A stretch of DNA of 64,000 bases from Synergistaceae bacterium UBA6101 (GTDB lineage Bacteria; Synergistota; Synergistia; Synergistales; Synergistaceae), in NCBI GenBank assembly GCA_002428495.1, contig DIWR01000024.1, positions 124,001 through 188,000 on the forward strand. The letters run 5' to 3'. Below the pieces are notes generated by a model, which was not told the DNA's origin, searched no databases, and was given only the letters and a program-made list of their open reading frames with translations. Every line of letters starts with the position of its first letter. The stretch's first letter is position 1. The position numbers and the translations under genes are program-made. Below are positions 25,454-32,400 of the stretch, piece by piece.

Positions 25454-25541
25454 TTAGCACGAAAAAGCAAGTTCGATAGATGATAATCAGCACGAAAAAG
25501 CAAGTTAGATAAATGATTATTTGCACGAAAAAGCAAGTTTA
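25454..25541. repeat. Triple GCACGAAAAAGCAAGTT direct repeat
   Basis: Three copies of the 17-mer at about 25455, 25490 and 25525, each separated by about 18 bp of similar AT-rich spacer. They stand 55 bp upstream of the ATPase start, in the region where its promoter should be. Two more copies are at 18.6 kb and one near 13.02 kb, beside ATPase remnants or genes. Confidence 0.75.
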
Positions 25542-25559
25542 TGAAATGAATCGCCGCTG

Positions 25560-25830
25560 AGATATGTTGCGATCTGCTTATCCGCAGCCCAAAGGCTGCA
25601 ATTCCCCGCGGATGCTCTCTCTGCCCGCCTTTAACAACCGCTTGCCAACCGCTCAGCCACGCTCAGCCATAGCTCAGCCGCCTTTAAAAACAATTGCTTG
25701 CCTGATCTTACAACTGATTTCCAATTGATTCGCGCCGGTGCTCTCTCCGGCCGCTCTTGCCAACTGCTTGCCCACGCTTGCCGATCGCTTGCCGCCGGTG
25801 CCTTTACCGGCTGCCCTTAACAACCGCTTG
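25560..25830. repeat. Phased heptamer arrays with hairpins
   Basis: GCAGCCC...GGCTGC hairpin (about 25583-25600), GCGGATGCTCTCTCTGCCCG, then GCTTGCC and GCTCAGCC units at 10-11 bp steps (25640-25680), a second set (25765-25805) and a GCCGGTGCCTTTACCGGC hairpin. No coding sequence. Confidence 0.7.
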
Positions 25831-25862
25831 CTGGTCTTTCCCCCGTCCACGACTCATTTTCC

Positions 25863-25891
25863 TTGAAAGGACCGATCATAAAGCGTATAAT
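25863..25891 (+). promoter_or_regulatory. Sigma-70 promoter of small RNA 1
   Basis: TTGAAA (25863-25868), exactly 17 nt, TATAAT (25886-25891). Near-consensus, with transcription expected to start near 25898. Confidence 0.7.
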
Positions 25892-25897
25892 ATTGTA

Positions 25898-25989
25898 GTC
25901 ACGAAGGTTAGTTGCGGATCTCCGCAATAAACCTCCTCTAAGGATCAGGGACCAATTAAACCTCTCATTTAATTGGTCCCGCTTTTTTT
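25898..25989 (+). ncRNA. Candidate small RNA 1 with intrinsic terminator
   Basis: About 90 nt between a near-consensus promoter and a strong terminator. It contains a perfect hairpin TTGCGGA-TC-TCCGCAA, then an unpaired C-rich stretch (AAACCTCCTCTAAGG) complementary to ribosome-binding sites, then GGGACCAATTAAA...TTTAATTGGTCCC (25948-25980) followed by GCTTTTTTT. No open frame starts inside. The layout is that of a trans-acting regulatory RNA that could block GGAGG sites. A related arrangement lies at 27418-27490. Confidence 0.6.
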
Positions 25990-26044
25990 GCAAATCCTTA
26001 TCATACTTCTACAAGCTTAAGCCATTTTTATCCCGCGTTGGCTT

Positions 26045-26265
26045 TGATCCCCTCTCAGCCTGTCCCTACGACTGTTTGACAATGTTTGACTATAGTTTGA
26101 CCGCCCCAACAACCGCTTGCCAACTGCTTGCCTACGCTTGCCTATTGCTTGCCGCCGGTGCCCTCCCCAGCCGCCTTTAACGACTGCTTGCCTACGCTTG
26201 CCGCCCGCTCTTCCATATTTTCCGGCTAAAGCATTTCCCCTCTTTCGAAAGCAATTCCAAGGGTC
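26045..26265. repeat. Phased GTTTGAC/GCTTGCC arrays and CCGGCTAAAGC module
   Basis: GTTTGAC units (26075-26100), then GCTTGCC units at 10-11 bp steps (26105-26155 and 26180-26205), then TTTTCCGGCTAAAGCATTTC and TTTCGAAAGCA (26216-26262), the latter repeated at 27490-27535. No gene. Confidence 0.65.
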
Positions 26266-26311
26266 AAAACAGCCTTTATTTCAATTCTGAGGATTTTTAA
26301 CTTGTAACAAA

Positions 26312-26675
26312 TGTCAATTGTGTAGGTCTGACCCCTTGTAATAGAGCGGGAATCCAGGCCCGGTCTTGTTCTAAGCCCTCTCTCCGTCGTCCCCGAATGC
26401 TTAAATCGGGGATCCAGCGACTTCTGTTTAAGAATTTGTAAATACGCTAATAGTCTAAAATCAAAGCCACGGGGCCCCTGATCTCAAAGCGAATTCGAAA
26501 TGGTTCGGGCACTGAGGTTGATTTAATAGTTTTCCTCAGAATATTCAAATCATATTTTTCCAAGGTTAGCAAACTTCTGTCAATTATCCACATTTTGTCA
26601 AATGTGTAGGTCTGACCCCATTGGTTTTCCCTCATTTAGCCCTTATGTCAATCATACAGATCTGACCCCTTGCAT
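26312..26675. repeat. Three AGGTCTGACCCC copies around a ~200-bp element
   Basis: AGGTCTGACCCC copies at 26312-26335, about 26597-26620 and 26645-26669 (the last with AGATCTGACCCC). 26340-26545 is a copy of the ~200-bp element (AATCGGGGATCCAGCGACTT ... ATTCGAAATGGTTCGGGCAC ... TTTTCCTCAG). The relB operator starts directly after the last copy. Confidence 0.7.
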
Positions 26676-26676
26676 C

Positions 26677-26720
26677 TTATAAAGACATTGTATTGACATT
26701 GTCTTTATAATTGCTATAAT
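26677..26720 (+). promoter_or_regulatory. relB-yoeB promoter with operator
   Basis: TTGACA (26693-26698), 16 nt, TATAAT (26715-26720): both boxes perfect. Perfect 11-bp inverted arms TTATAAAGACA (26677-26687) and TGTCTTTATAA (26700-26710) flank the -35. RelB antitoxins autorepress from such palindromes, alone or in complex with the toxin. Confidence 0.75.
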
Positions 26721-26752
26721 ACTTAAATATGAAACAAAAAGGAGTGACATAA

Positions 26753-27025
26753 ATGCCCCAGGTACTTGTAAACATCCGTATGGATGAGGTTCTGAAAAAA
26801 GATATGGAAAAGACCTGTCAGGAGCTTGGTATGAATATGACCACGGCCTTTACTGTCTTTGCTAAAAAAATGAGCAGGGAAAAAAGAATTCCATTCGAAG
26901 TCTCCGTAGACCCCTTCTACTCTGACTGCAACATGGCGCACATAAAAGAATCCATTGCGCAGTTGAACGAAGGGCAGACAGTAACCAAAACAATGGAGGA
27001 ACTAGAGGCCCTGGCCGGTGCGTAA
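26753..27025 (+). CDS. RelB/DinJ-family antitoxin
   Basis: 90 residues, ATG 26753 after AAAAAGGAGTGAC. The N-terminal ribbon-helix-helix segment (VLVNIRMDEVLKKDMEKTCQ, then LGMNMTTAFTVFAKKM) is the DinJ/RelB DNA-binding and dimerisation domain. The C-terminal acidic tail, with SIAQLNEGQTVTKTMEELE, wraps the toxin. It overlaps the toxin gene by 8 nt. The pair is expressed from a consensus promoter with a matching palindrome. Confidence 0.88.
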   Translation: MPQVLVNIRMDEVLKKDMEKTCQELGMNMTTAFTVFAKKMSREKRIPFEVSVDPFYSDCNMAHIKESIAQLNEGQTVTKTMEELEALAGA

Positions 27026-27278
27026 ACTTACCTTCACACTTTACGCATGGGAAGACTATCTCTACTGGCAGATCCAGGATAAAAAGACCTTAAAACGAAT
27101 CAATACGCTGCTTAAAGATATCGACCGGAACGGTAGTGAGGGCATAGGCAAGCCCGAGCCTTTAAAAGACTGTGATGGCTGCTGGAGTCGTCGCATTGAT
27201 GACGTAAATCGTCTCGTATACAGGTTATCTGATTATGAGATAGAAATAATTCAGTGCAAAGGTCATTACACCGATTGA
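27018..27278 (+). CDS. YoeB/Txe-family mRNA endonuclease toxin
   Basis: 86 residues, starting at GTG 27018 inside the end of the antitoxin gene. The fold and active-site residues of YoeB are present: Glu in GIGKPEPLK, Arg in CWSRRIDDVNRLVYR, and the C-terminal His-Tyr in IIQCKGHYTD. YoeB cuts mRNA at the ribosome A-site. Canonical YoeB ends a few residues earlier (HYH); here the tail is HYTD. Paired with the RelB/DinJ-like antitoxin. Confidence 0.9.
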   Translation: MRKLTFTLYAWEDYLYWQIQDKKTLKRINTLLKDIDRNGSEGIGKPEPLKDCDGCWSRRIDDVNRLVYRLSDYEIEIIQCKGHYTD

Positions 27279-27284
27279 AATGTA

Positions 27285-27415
27285 AACAGCCCAGAGGCTG
27301 CAAATCCCCCACGGATGCACTCTCCGCCCGCCTTAACCACCGCTTGCCAACTGCTTGCCTACGCTTGCCAATTGCTTGACGCCGGTGCTCTCCCCGGCCG
27401 CTTTTACTACCATTG
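27285..27415. repeat. Hairpin and phased GCTTGCC array
   Basis: GCAGAGG-like hairpin framed by AAATCCCC, GCGGATGCACTCTCCGCC, GCTTGCC units at 10-11 bp steps (27338-27380), and a GCCGGTGCTCTCCCCGGC hairpin. Same modular order as at 23.9 kb and 25.6 kb. Confidence 0.65.
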
Positions 27416-27417
27416 GG

Positions 27418-27490
27418 ACTTTGCGACAATACGCAAGTGATCCCCTTTCTAATGACAGGGACCGATCTCTACCATCGGTCCCTGTTTTTT
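27418..27490 (+). ncRNA. Small RNA 1-like structure with intrinsic terminator
   Basis: Same order as the RNA at 25898: a hairpin TTTGCG...CGCAAG, a C-rich unpaired stretch (ATCCCCTTTCTAATGA), then CAGGGACCGAT...ATCGGTCCCTG followed by TTTTTT. The shared wording TCTAAxGA-CAGGGACC-AT shows common ancestry. I see no clear promoter, so it may be a decayed copy that now only terminates transcription from yoeB. Confidence 0.42.
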
Positions 27491-27613
27491 CTTTTCCGGC
27501 TAAAGCATTTCCGCTCTTTCGAAAACAGTTCCAATTGCAGATGTATAAAAAACCGGCTGCGTGTTGAGCAACCGGAAATTACAGTTGATTCAATTATTTT
27601 TACAGTTCGTTAT

Positions 27614-27841
27614 CTAACCTTTCGGCGGGTATGGGTCATTGCCGTAGGAGTCCCTCTCTCGAATTCTTCCGTCTGGTCTGTGGATAATTACGTCAGATTT
27701 CACATCTTTAGCGATTTCTTTCGCTTTAAGAATAGCTTCTCGCTGTGTATCTGCATGGGCAAGAGGAGAGGGGTTACCTTCTTGCATAACGCGCCAATCT
27801 TTTTGTTCCTGTTTTTTTGTTACATGAACATGATTTCCCAT
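27614..27841 (-). CDS. DUF2188 domain protein
   Basis: 75 residues from ATG 27841 with AAGGAG 8 nt upstream. MGNHVHVTKKQEQKDWRVMQ is the typical DUF2188 beginning (hxVhVvP....W.V), followed by QREAILKAKEIAK and VIIHRPDGRIRERDSYGND, which complete the ~60-residue domain. Function unknown; such proteins are common near mobile elements. It forms a likely operon with the 45-residue gene upstream (72 nt apart). Confidence 0.82.
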   Translation of the reverse strand: MGNHVHVTKKQEQKDWRVMQEGNPSPLAHADTQREAILKAKEIAKDVKSDVIIHRPDGRIRERDSYGNDPYPPKG

Positions 27842-27912
27842 TTTACCAACTCCTTTTAATATTTTTAAAAGGAGATGCAACCGCAAAAATCATCTCCGAC
27901 CGATAAGATCCC

Positions 27913-28050
27913 TTAAAGCTCTACAGGAATCCTAAATGCTCTTTTGCCATAATTGACAGCGTAGATCTTCCTGCCATCTGGCAAAGTTATGCTCGATCTA
28001 AAAATGTAATTCGTAATTTCTTCGGCATCCTTTGTTTCAATATTTGACAA
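27913..28050 (-). CDS. 45-residue protein upstream of DUF2188
   Basis: TTG start at 28048-28050 with GGGGGGTG 6-7 nt upstream, stop at 27913-27915. The product begins MSNIETKDAEEITNYIFRSS (M from TTG) and continues ITLPDGRKIYAVNYGKRAFR then IPVEL. The even charge pattern and clean ribosome site suggest a real gene. The TLPDGRKIYAVNYGKRAFRI part reads like a small beta-rich domain. Not recognised. It shares the minus strand with the DUF2188 gene 72 nt downstream. Confidence 0.5.
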   Translation of the reverse strand: MSNIETKDAEEITNYIFRSSITLPDGRKIYAVNYGKRAFRIPVEL

Positions 28051-28099
28051 AAAAACACCCCCCTTCAAATTGGCCAAGTAAAAATGAGCCTATAGATCC

Positions 28100-28230
28100 T
28101 TGAAGGAAAAGATTAAGCAGGGTATAATACCATAACATCACTTGGTAATTTTGCGGTTTACCCGTACCCAACCTTTCTTCAAGAGCAGAATGTCATTGAA
28201 GGCGGTACCTTTTTGGCTTTCTGCTCTGTA
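28100..28230 (+). other. Promoter followed by a hairpin: possible small RNA
   Basis: TTGAAG (28100-28105), 17 nt and TATAAT (28123-28128) make a strong plus promoter. About 50 nt after the expected start, AGAGCAGAA (28182-28190) pairs perfectly with TTCTGCTCT (28219-28227) across a 28-nt loop. No U-run follows, and no gene with a ribosome site follows closely, so this may be an untranslated RNA or the leader of a lost gene. Confidence 0.35.
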
Positions 28231-28344
28231 TTATAATAACATAAAAATCCATATCAGTAAGTGGCAAACACTATATAAGATAGAATCTTATCCACCAAGC
28301 ACTACATATTGTGTGGTTATCTATGTGGATATTAGTGGGGTACT

Positions 28345-28458
28345 ATGGGATGTAAAAATTTAAGCGGTGATTTTGTTCAGTTTTATAGAGGAAAAGGTGC
28401 TCAACTTGAGAAGGCGAAGTCTTCATTTTTGCACGGCATGTATAATTTCTTAGAATAA
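28345..28458 (+). CDS. Possible 37-residue ORF
   Basis: ATG 28345 to TAA 28456-28458 encodes MGCKNLSGDFVQFYRGKGAQ, then LEKAKSSFLHGMYNFLE. A GTGGGG stretch upstream could serve as a weak ribosome site. The end overlaps the 3' end of the zinc-ribbon gene on the other strand. It could be a remnant; not recognised. Confidence 0.25.
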   Translation: MGCKNLSGDFVQFYRGKGAQLEKAKSSFLHGMYNFLE

Positions 28459-28647
28459 TTTACAGCCTTGTGCCTTAAATTCCTCGGCCATTCCAAGCAG
28501 AACATCAGCATCGACTTCTAAATGTTCACATAAGCAGCTTAGGCAATAATAAATTTCCGCGTCCCTGTTCAAAAGTTTTTTGGTAAGGCCTATCTCGTTA
28601 ATATCTAAATTTTCTTTTCCGCAAACGTAACAAATCTTTCCACCCAT
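28450..28647 (-). CDS. 65-residue zinc-ribbon protein at the end of the BREX operon
   Basis: ATG 28647, AAGG 8 nt upstream, 13 nt after the brxL stop, so it is very likely co-transcribed. MGGKICYVCGKENLDINEIG then YYCLSCLCEHLEVDADVLL gives two CxxC knuckles separated by about 27 residues: a compact zinc ribbon followed by a helix ending in EEFKAQGCKLF. I recall similar short proteins in Firmicutes but know no function. Not part of the described type 4 BREX gene set as I remember it; it may be an accessory or DNA/RNA-binding subunit. Confidence 0.62.
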   Translation of the reverse strand: MGGKICYVCGKENLDINEIGLTKKLLNRDAEIYYCLSCLCEHLEVDADVLLGMAEEFKAQGCKLF

Positions 28648-28660
28648 TAATTCAACCTTC

Positions 28661-30142
28661 TTACTTCGGATAGTCTGTTTTGACTGAAAAGACAGGAATA
28701 TCTTTTCCTCTGTATTCTTCATCAAGGATACCGAGTTGGTATCTTATAGTGTCCCTCATTTTGTTTGCTCTATCGAGGCAATAAATTTTAAATTCTCGAG
28801 CTGTAATGTCACCATGTTCGCGTACGTTTGGGAAGAGTAATTTTAGGTATGCTGTCGCAATACGCTTTACTGCTTCGGTGTCACGTGTATCTGCCGCTTC
28901 AGGAACTTCAATAAGCTCGTCTACGACGGCTCGATAACTCATATCATTGCGAAGCTCGTGTAGAATTGAACAAAAATACTCTGAATTCATAGCCCATCCA
29001 GAAATTTTTAGATCATCGTTCATGCGAGGGATGTTCCATCCTTTAATAAAACCGTGAAAACGTTCAATTAGTGCTGATTCGTGGAATACCGTTGGTAATT
29101 CTTTAAACATATTACTATAGCCATCTGCCTCCATTGTTTTGTGCTTTATGTTCCCACAAAGAATAACCCCAGCTTCAGCAACTCCCTCATAATTGCCTAC
29201 AGTAAAAACACCCGATTCTAAATATCCTTTAAGTGCTGCCCGCATTTCATCTACATCAGTAAAAGAAATTGTTTGAACTTCATCTAGAGTAATAAAATCG
29301 TTTCCGGCAACTAGACCTTCTGTACGTTTTGAGATGTCGTAGAACATTTTGGCGCGACTCATAACGCCACCGCTTGAAAGCCACCCGAAGCGGCTAACAC
29401 GTCCAAACAGATACGATTTTCCAGTGCCTTTCGGTGCGAGTTCGATTAGATTTAGTCGTTTTTCTACAAAAGGAAGAAGACGTGTCAACATTGTTAGTTT
29501 TTTTTCTTCGTCCCCTAAATATCCTTCCGCATTATAGTCCACTGCGCCCAACACCACATCAATCCACTCTGAGGTACTGAACGCACTTCGAGCATCTTTG
29601 TAAAATTCAACGTCAATTTTGTAAGGGCAGAAACTCTTAAAACCAGTTAACATAATTTTGCCCCTATTTGTACCCTTTGCCTTGTTCAACGAATAATTAT
29701 AATCATTGTCATCGGGGGGGCGATATCCAATCTCAATCATTCCCCATGTTTCTCTACCGCGAACCAAGTCATCTTTACAAGAATCCCACACGTTTCCTTC
29801 AATAACTGTATCCTTTCCTGACAATCCAAAGTCAGGAAGTGCAAAAGATATCTCCCCAGTTTTTATGTCAATATCCACTGAAACCTTAGCAAGAAATTTG
29901 ACCCGCTCATTTTCAATGATTACTCTGTTCTTTATGGCTGTCCAATCATCTTTACGTGGTAAATAAGTGCGGATGAAACGAATCAACTCATCAGCATTAA
30001 AAGTACCATTCTCATCTTCAAATTTCTTTAATAGCCAATCTCTCATAAACGAGGGGAGGCTTAATGTAGAAAAAAGGTTGCTCTTCTTGAGATCTTTATA
30101 TACCACCATCTCGTCAAAGCAATTTCTTAGTTTATCTATCAT
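28661..30142 (-). CDS. brxL: BrxL, BREX AAA+ ATPase
   Basis: 493 residues. Walker A APKGTGKS at 236-243 in LNLIELAPKGTGKSYLFGR, followed by SRFGWLSSGGVMSRAKMFYD, and Walker B ITLDEVQ at about 284-290. This is the BrxL/Lon-related signature. In BREX systems BrxL is a hexameric DNA-binding ATPase needed to block phage replication. The N-terminal ~200 residues fit the family, but the protein is short: type 1 BrxL is about 650-700 residues with a Lon-like C-terminal domain that I do not see here. It starts 11 nt after the pglZ stop. AT-rich. Confidence 0.85.
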   Translation of the reverse strand: MIDKLRNCFDEMVVYKDLKKSNLFSTLSLPSFMRDWLLKKFEDENGTFNADELIRFIRTYLPRKDDWTAIKNRVIIENERVKFLAKVSVDIDIKTGEISFALPDFGLSGKDTVIEGNVWDSCKDDLVRGRETWGMIEIGYRPPDDNDYNYSLNKAKGTNRGKIMLTGFKSFCPYKIDVEFYKDARSAFSTSEWIDVVLGAVDYNAEGYLGDEEKKLTMLTRLLPFVEKRLNLIELAPKGTGKSYLFGRVSRFGWLSSGGVMSRAKMFYDISKRTEGLVAGNDFITLDEVQTISFTDVDEMRAALKGYLESGVFTVGNYEGVAEAGVILCGNIKHKTMEADGYSNMFKELPTVFHESALIERFHGFIKGWNIPRMNDDLKISGWAMNSEYFCSILHELRNDMSYRAVVDELIEVPEAADTRDTEAVKRIATAYLKLLFPNVREHGDITAREFKIYCLDRANKMRDTIRYQLGILDEEYRGKDIPVFSVKTDYPK

Positions 30143-30153
30143 GAAAGTACCCC

Positions 30154-32397
30154 CTAAAATAATTCGTCAAAATCATCATTTATCTTTGCACTCTTTCCTT
30201 GAGCTTGAAATATTATCTTGTCTAATAAATCATCACCGGTATAGACGTCGGCCATATACTCCCCTGCACGTTTAACATCAGGAAGTAATACCTTATAGTG
30301 ATTATCATCAACTTTTTCTGCGGTGTAACGCTTCCCGTTCAATACAACAGAAACCTTGTCCAATAAGACATTTGAGAATAGTGTAATTGCTGTCCCAGTA
30401 CGGAAATCAACCGTTACACTTTTTTCAACAAGTTCTACAGTTATGTGGCTATTCTTCAATGTTAATTCAATCACCGGCACGACGACTTCTTCGAGAGAAG
30501 CTCCCCCATGTACTTCAACATTTGCAGCTCGGCTACCTTTAAAACGTCCGTAATCTGCAAGAACAAGATAGCCATTTTCTTCTGCAGCAAAGGGCAGATC
30601 ATACGGTTCAAATAATTTACAGCATCTTCCTGATCTTTCGCCCTTAGTATCCGTCTCGTACATTTCTTCTTTTCGTTTTAATACTGCTAGTCGACTCGCT
30701 CCGTGGTCGCTTAGAATGAGAAATTGTTTGTAATGTCTGAGTGCAAGTTCTGTTGCAGCTTTATCAACAATTTTTTCAATAATTTCGAGCTCTTTTGAAA
30801 GATGTATAGGCATTATGTTGTTCTCGAAATTGTAGCCTCCGGTTTCATGATGCTTAACATTATCGAGTTCATCTGTTTTCTCTTTTCTACCCCATTCCCA
30901 ATCATCGAAGAATCCACGATTTAGAGAAGTTATCGTTGGAAGTTCCGCACGCGCAATTTTAATGGAAATAGAGAGGCCTCGAGCATGAACCAAATCTGAA
31001 ATGTATGCCAAATACTCGACTCCGAGAGCATCAATCCAAAAAAGGCAAGTGTCAAATTTATCCAGTTGATCAATTATTTCATTTCGTGTTGGTAGCCTAT
31101 TAAATATGCGATTTTTTGCAAGAGAATCAACCTTTATCAAGAAACTTTCTTCAAGGATATTTGATACTTTTTGTCTTTTGTATGCTTCGAAATAGTCCGT
31201 CAGCAAATTGGATAATTCACCGCAGTTGAACACATACTGTTTCAGATATGCTGACAATGCAGGATATATTTCAGAAAGTCTAGAAGGAATTCCATTTTTT
31301 GCAATCCATGCGATAATTTCTTCTCGTTCGGTCCTCGTGTTATCTGTCAATCTATAAATGCTTGTTGAGATATCTTTACGGTTATTAATTACAAAATCTG
31401 CAATATCCGATTCAGGAAATTTTGATACAAGTTTTTTCCTTTCCAAATAAAATTTGTTAAAGCGTTTATCATTAGGTTGTAAATCAATAATATCGTTTAG
31501 TACTTTGCCTCTAAAGTCTTCAAATCTTGAAGTATTATTCAAAACAAAACGCAGGTAACTATTTGACAAGGTAGATACTTTTGTTTTTAACGCAATAAAA
31601 TAGAGCCAGTTTCTATACTCAAGCCCTGTTAGGCGGTTATAAAAGTTAGCTTCTAAGTCATCCTCGATACCATAATGCTCAAAAATTTTTTCAAACGAAC
31701 CTAATTGTTGCTTTATATCGGCAAGGAACTCTGTCCAATGCCTATCTTCTCCACAGGAACGCGGCAAGTAAAAACTTGGACAGGCATACTTAATTGCTTC
31801 GTAAGAATTATTAATTTTGTTAACAGGGATAATGGCATTTTCAATATTTATAGAGGTGTTCACAATTAAATTACCAGACTCCCCGTTTTCAAGTCTTTGA
31901 AGAAGAGCTCTCAAACCAATGGTTGCATCCAACCCAGTTGTAAGAGTTGACAAAGTGATAGAAAAATTGGATTCAATATTGTCCATAATACTATAACGAC
32001 GTTTGTCAAAACGAGGATCGATCTGCATTTTTTGTACGTGTGCAGACACGCTGCGCAATATTAAAACAACCTTAGCTATTCCAACATTTTGTTCTTTAAG
32101 ATGTGATAATATGTTCTTAATCTCATTGTTGCCTCTAAGCGCAAGATACTCGCCGAGTCCTATAATAGCTATTTTGAGGTCATTCTTATTTTCTCCCGCT
32201 GCCTTGATGTCCTCTAACAATTTGTCGATATCTGGCAATTTGTCCTCGTTTTGACAATAATCACTTATTTTAACAATTCTCAGTCCAAACTCTGACATTT
32301 TTTCTTTTGCATATTGATATTGATTGTCGCCAGTTACAAGAAAATATGGTAAACCAACGTCGGAGTTTAGATATTTGCTTACTTTTTCTATAGACAT
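30154..32397 (-). CDS. pglZ: PglZ, BREX alkaline-phosphatase-like protein
   Basis: 747 residues. The PglZ core of the alkaline phosphatase superfamily is visible from about residue 440: CLFWIDALGVEYLAYISDLV (metal-binding Asp), RAELPTITSLNRGFF, and LILSDHGASRLAVL (second metal site, DHG). An Ig-like C-terminal segment follows. PglZ is the one component common to all BREX types and acts with BrxC and the modification/recognition proteins. It starts 3 nt after the brxC stop and ends 11 nt before brxL, consistent with a single transcript. Confidence 0.87.
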   Translation of the reverse strand: MSIEKVSKYLNSDVGLPYFLVTGDNQYQYAKEKMSEFGLRIVKISDYCQNEDKLPDIDKLLEDIKAAGENKNDLKIAIIGLGEYLALRGNNEIKNILSHLKEQNVGIAKVVLILRSVSAHVQKMQIDPRFDKRRYSIMDNIESNFSITLSTLTTGLDATIGLRALLQRLENGESGNLIVNTSINIENAIIPVNKINNSYEAIKYACPSFYLPRSCGEDRHWTEFLADIKQQLGSFEKIFEHYGIEDDLEANFYNRLTGLEYRNWLYFIALKTKVSTLSNSYLRFVLNNTSRFEDFRGKVLNDIIDLQPNDKRFNKFYLERKKLVSKFPESDIADFVINNRKDISTSIYRLTDNTRTEREEIIAWIAKNGIPSRLSEIYPALSAYLKQYVFNCGELSNLLTDYFEAYKRQKVSNILEESFLIKVDSLAKNRIFNRLPTRNEIIDQLDKFDTCLFWIDALGVEYLAYISDLVHARGLSISIKIARAELPTITSLNRGFFDDWEWGRKEKTDELDNVKHHETGGYNFENNIMPIHLSKELEIIEKIVDKAATELALRHYKQFLILSDHGASRLAVLKRKEEMYETDTKGERSGRCCKLFEPYDLPFAAEENGYLVLADYGRFKGSRAANVEVHGGASLEEVVVPVIELTLKNSHITVELVEKSVTVDFRTGTAITLFSNVLLDKVSVVLNGKRYTAEKVDDNHYKVLLPDVKRAGEYMADVYTGDDLLDKIIFQAQGKSAKINDDFDELF

Positions 32398-32400
32398 AGC

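Noticed and set aside
25399..25536. N-terminal extension of the DUF4143 ATPase at 24034-25398
   Set aside because: The extra 46 codons translate the GCACGAAAAAGCAAGTT repeats (periodic LLFRA peptides), and a better ribosome site precedes ATG 25398.
23280..27410. Phased short repeats as a CRISPR array
   Set aside because: Units are only 7-8 bp with 3-4 bp between them, not 24-37-bp repeats with ~30-bp spacers, and no cas genes are present.
28142..28363. 73-codon plus-strand frame after the orphan promoter
   Set aside because: TTG start without a ribosome site and no recognisable protein pattern; the hairpin at 28182-28227 lies within it.
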